Assembly (NCBI RefSeq): GCF_016741935.1
Contig: NZ_JAERRG010000016.1
Coordinates: forward strand, 124,001 to 188,000
Origin: Streptomyces endocoffeicus
Lineage (GTDB): Bacteria; Actinomycetota; Actinomycetes; Streptomycetales; Streptomycetaceae
Length of the DNA stretch: 64,000 bases
Direction: 5' to 3'
The notes under the pieces were generated by a model that saw only the letters and a list, made by a program, of their open reading frames with translations, ran no database searches and had not been told where the DNA came from. Shown here piece after piece: positions 62,154-64,000 of this stretch. Position 1 is the stretch's first letter, and each line of letters opens with the position of its first letter. The translations under genes and the position numbers were made by a program.

Positions 62154-62873
62154 TCAACGGGCCGGCGGAAGCCCGAGGAAGTCGGCGAACTGTTCAATCG
62201 TGTGGTCGAAGAACTCGTCGGTGGGGTCGACGCTGCCGACGAACTGACCGAACAGCTCGAAGCTCAGCATCCCGAACAGCTGCGTCCACACCACGAGGCC
62301 GCGGTTGAGCGTCTCCGGCGGCAGATCCGGCGCGATCCGCTCGCCATCCGGCAAGACCAGCTCGCCCAGTGCCCGCAACTGACCGGCCAGACCCTCGGTC
62401 AGGGGCGGGCCTTCGAACGCGGGCGAAGGGTTCGTCTCCCGCAGGATCCTGAACAGGACCATCGGTACGCGCGCCGCCGAGGCGACCGTGTCCTGCGGGG
62501 CGGCGTACCCCGGGATCGGTGAACCGTAGATCAGGGCGTACTCATGCGGGTTGGCCCGCGCCCAGCCCCGGACCGCGTGACACGCCTTGCGCCAGCGCTC
62601 CCGCGGCGTGCCCCCCTCCGCAGCCATCTCCGCGGCCTTCTCCGCCTGCTCGCCCACCGCGTCGTAGGCGTCGATGATCAAGGCGGTGAGCAGCTCGTCC
62701 CTGCTGGCGAAGTAGCGGTAGAGGGCCGATGACACCATGCCCAGCTCCCGGGCGACCGAGCGCAACGAGAGTTTCTGGGCGCCATCCACCGCGAGCTGAC
62801 GCCGGGCCTCGTTCTTGATCTCCTGCGTGAGCTCCGCCCGGGCCCGGTCCCTGGCTGTCCGACTGGCGTTCAT
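62154..62873 (-). CDS. TetR-family regulator
   Basis: The 239-residue regulator has a TetR DNA-binding region (AVDGAQKLSLRSVARELGMVSSALYRYFASRDELLTALI). A C-terminal ligand domain of the TetR_C_33/WHG kind (RANPHEYALIYGSPIPGYAAP) follows. ATG 62873 gives the expected short N-terminus. Two near-identical palindromes lie upstream, between it and the nitroreductase gene, so it should repress both. Confidence 0.92.
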   Translation of the reverse strand: MNASRTARDRARAELTQEIKNEARRQLAVDGAQKLSLRSVARELGMVSSALYRYFASRDELLTALIIDAYDAVGEQAEKAAEMAAEGGTPRERWRKACHAVRGWARANPHEYALIYGSPIPGYAAPQDTVASAARVPMVLFRILRETNPSPAFEGPPLTEGLAGQLRALGELVLPDGERIAPDLPPETLNRGLVVWTQLFGMLSFELFGQFVGSVDPTDEFFDHTIEQFADFLGLPPAR

Positions 62874-62913
62874 GCCGACCAGTGTGCCATGAGAGAGAGC
62901 GGCGCACGATTCC

Positions 62914-62928
62914 GAGAGCACTGCTCTT
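62914..62928. promoter_or_regulatory. TetR operator 1
   Basis: GAGAGCACTGCTCTT has 5-6 bp arms. It lies 41 nt upstream of the TetR start and 53 bp, about five helical turns, from operator 2. Confidence 0.7.
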
Positions 62929-62966
62929 GACTTGTGGATGGGCTTCGGTGTTCAGTGATCTCAACA

Positions 62967-62981
62967 GAGAGCGCTGCTCTC
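62967..62981. promoter_or_regulatory. TetR operator 2
   Basis: GAGAGCGCTGCTCTC has perfect 6-bp arms. It lies 47 nt upstream of the nitroreductase start. Confidence 0.7.
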
Positions 62982-63027
62982 GTCGCTCGAATACCGCTCT
63001 CGCATCGAGAGTCGAAGAGGGGATGAC

Positions 63028-63477
63028 ATGACCGAGCTCCGCAACCTCAAGCCCAGCAAGTTCGACAGGATCTTCAACGGCCTCGCCAAGCGCCTGACGA
63101 AGATCGGCATCAGTCTGGCCGGGAGCCAGATCCTGGCCGTCCGCGGCCGCAAGAGCGGCGAGTGGCGCACCACCCCGGTCAACCCGCTCACCCTGCGCGG
63201 CGAGCGCTACCTCGTCGCCCCGCGCGGCCACACCCAGTGGGTGCGCAACATGCGGGCGGCGGGCGGCGGCGAACTGCGGCTGGGCCGCCGGGTGGAGCCG
63301 TTCACCGCCGTCGAGGTCGAGGACGGCGTGAAGCCGGAGATCCTGCGGCTGTACTTGAAGAAGTGGGCGTGGGAGGTCGGCCGCTTCTTCGACGACGTCG
63401 ACGCGCGTTCGAGCGACGTGAGGCTGCTGGAGATCGCGCCCGGCTTCCCGGTGTTCAGGATCAGCGCGCAGGGATGA
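63028..63477 (+). CDS. F420-type nitroreductase (DDN family)
   Basis: The 149-residue protein matches deazaflavin(F420)-dependent nitroreductases: LAVRGRKSGEWRTTPVNPLTLRGERYLVAPRGHTQWVRNMRAAGGGELRLG, then FPVFRI at the end. The family reduces quinones and nitro compounds using F420H2 at the membrane. GAGAGTCGAAGAGGGG precedes the ATG. It is divergent from the TetR gene and probably its target. It lies 74 nt ahead of the P450 gene in the same direction. Confidence 0.9.
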   Translation: MTELRNLKPSKFDRIFNGLAKRLTKIGISLAGSQILAVRGRKSGEWRTTPVNPLTLRGERYLVAPRGHTQWVRNMRAAGGGELRLGRRVEPFTAVEVEDGVKPEILRLYLKKWAWEVGRFFDDVDARSSDVRLLEIAPGFPVFRISAQG

Positions 63478-63551
63478 CCGAGTCTCTTTGACTTCACCGA
63501 TGAGTGGTGAGTAACTGTTCGCCGCACGTCGTACGGCTCTGGAGGCGCTCC

Positions 63552-64000
63552 GTGGGTGAAGCAGAAGTGGCGGACGAGACGAAGCCGGAAGGCGCGGAAG
63601 CGGAAGGCGCGGAAAGCGCGAAGCCGGAAGGCGCGGAAGCGCGCTGCCCCCTCGGCGACTTCCCGTTCGCCACGGAGCACCCCCTCGAACCCCCGAAGGA
63701 GTGGGCCGCGCTACGGGCCGAGGGATGCCCGATCCCGGAGCTGGCGCTGCGCTCCACCGGCGCCCCGGTGCGGGTGCTGACCCGGTACGAGGATGTGCAC
63801 GCGATGCTGTCCGATCCCCGCTTCCCACGGGATGTGAGCGAGGCGGGGCCGGACGGGACCGGCACGGGCGAACGGCATCAGCGCTGGCGGCGCCTGGTGG
63901 GCCAGGCGCTCACCGCCAAGCGGGTCGCCGCGCTCCGCCCCCGGATCGTCGCCATCGGCCACGCCCTGGTGGACGCCATGGAGGCCGGGCCGATCCCCGC
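63552..64000 (+). CDS. cytochrome P450, N-terminal fragment
   Basis: Only the first 149 residues fall inside the window. After a Glu/Ala/Gly/Lys repeat leader of about 32 residues, the sequence CPLGDFPFATEHPLEPPKEWAALRAEGCPIPELAL, then VLTRYEDVHAMLSDPRFPRDVSE, and HQRWRRLVGQALTAKRVAALRP matches bacterial CYP N-terminal regions up to the C helix. The heme Cys and ExxR motifs lie beyond the edge. GGAGG precedes the GTG at 63552. A redox link with the F420-type gene upstream is only a guess. Confidence 0.88.
   Translation, partial: MGEAEVADETKPEGAEAEGAESAKPEGAEARCPLGDFPFATEHPLEPPKEWAALRAEGCPIPELALRSTGAPVRVLTRYEDVHAMLSDPRFPRDVSEAGPDGTGTGERHQRWRRLVGQALTAKRVAALRPRIVAIGHALVDAMEAGPIP

Noticed and set aside
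60633..64000. Start of an antibiotic biosynthetic cluster (methyltransferase, nitroreductase, P450)
   Set aside because: No PKS, NRPS, terpene or RiPP core gene is visible in the window; each gene has its own regulator, so they look like separate small modules. The sequence beyond 64000 could change this.

Overview
The window is very GC-rich, gene-dense chromosomal DNA with frequent GTG starts, 4-nt overlaps between operon genes, actinobacterial lineage markers (a conservon, an F420-type nitroreductase, an actinomycete-order gas-vesicle cluster) and a housekeeping order (pth - rplY - prs - glmU - tRNA-Gln, and mfd beyond an ABC exporter) known from Streptomyces chromosomes. I read it as a Streptomyces core chromosome arm or centre, probably of the hygroscopicus/violaceusniger type; the species-level guess is weak.

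Layout. 0-5.1 kb: end of a PIG-L-type deacetylase, a membrane protein, then a leftward housekeeping block (peptidyl-tRNA hydrolase, ribosomal protein L25/Ctc, PRPP synthetase, GlmU) and a tRNA-Gln(UUG). 5.3-7.0 kb: an orphan sensor kinase. 7.06-12.5 kb: a compact group of four genes that read as three nucleic-acid-attacking effector/immunity pairs: a YwqJ-like deaminase overlapping a SUKH-3 gene, and, divergently, a WHH-type HNH nuclease fused to an SMI1/KNR4 domain and a 1060-residue protein with an internal deaminase and a SUKH-4-like C-terminus. 12.8-19.2 kb: a DivIVA-like coiled-coil protein, a DHA2 drug exporter and a MacB-like ABC/FtsX exporter.

19.3-34.3 kb looks like an accessory block lying between the ABC exporter and mfd: aldo/keto reductase, VOC proteins, an AlkA-like glycosylase, a MarR regulator with a clear pair of operators, a complete gvpOAFGJLSK gas-vesicle operon, and a divergently regulated six-gene operon whose enzymes match the D-apionate to D-erythrose-4-phosphate pathway (ApnO, OiaC, LerK, LerI, DerI plus an MFS transporter). 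Nearly identical long hairpins stand at both edges of this block (19261-19297 and 34250-34297).

34.4-64 kb: mfd, a HigBA-like toxin-antitoxin pair, a PucR regulator, small unknown genes, a gamma-glutamyltransferase next to a five-gene oligopeptide ABC transporter controlled by a GntR regulator, a YciI/ECF42 sigma-factor pair, a lipoprotein, an RTX-type calcium-binding secreted protein, a long inverted intergenic repeat, an orphan sugar-binding lipoprotein, a cvnABCD conservon, and regulator/enzyme pairs (XRE-cupin and methyltransferase; TetR and F420-type nitroreductase) ending in a truncated cytochrome P450. No CRISPR array, insertion sequence, integrase or large biosynthetic gene cluster is visible.
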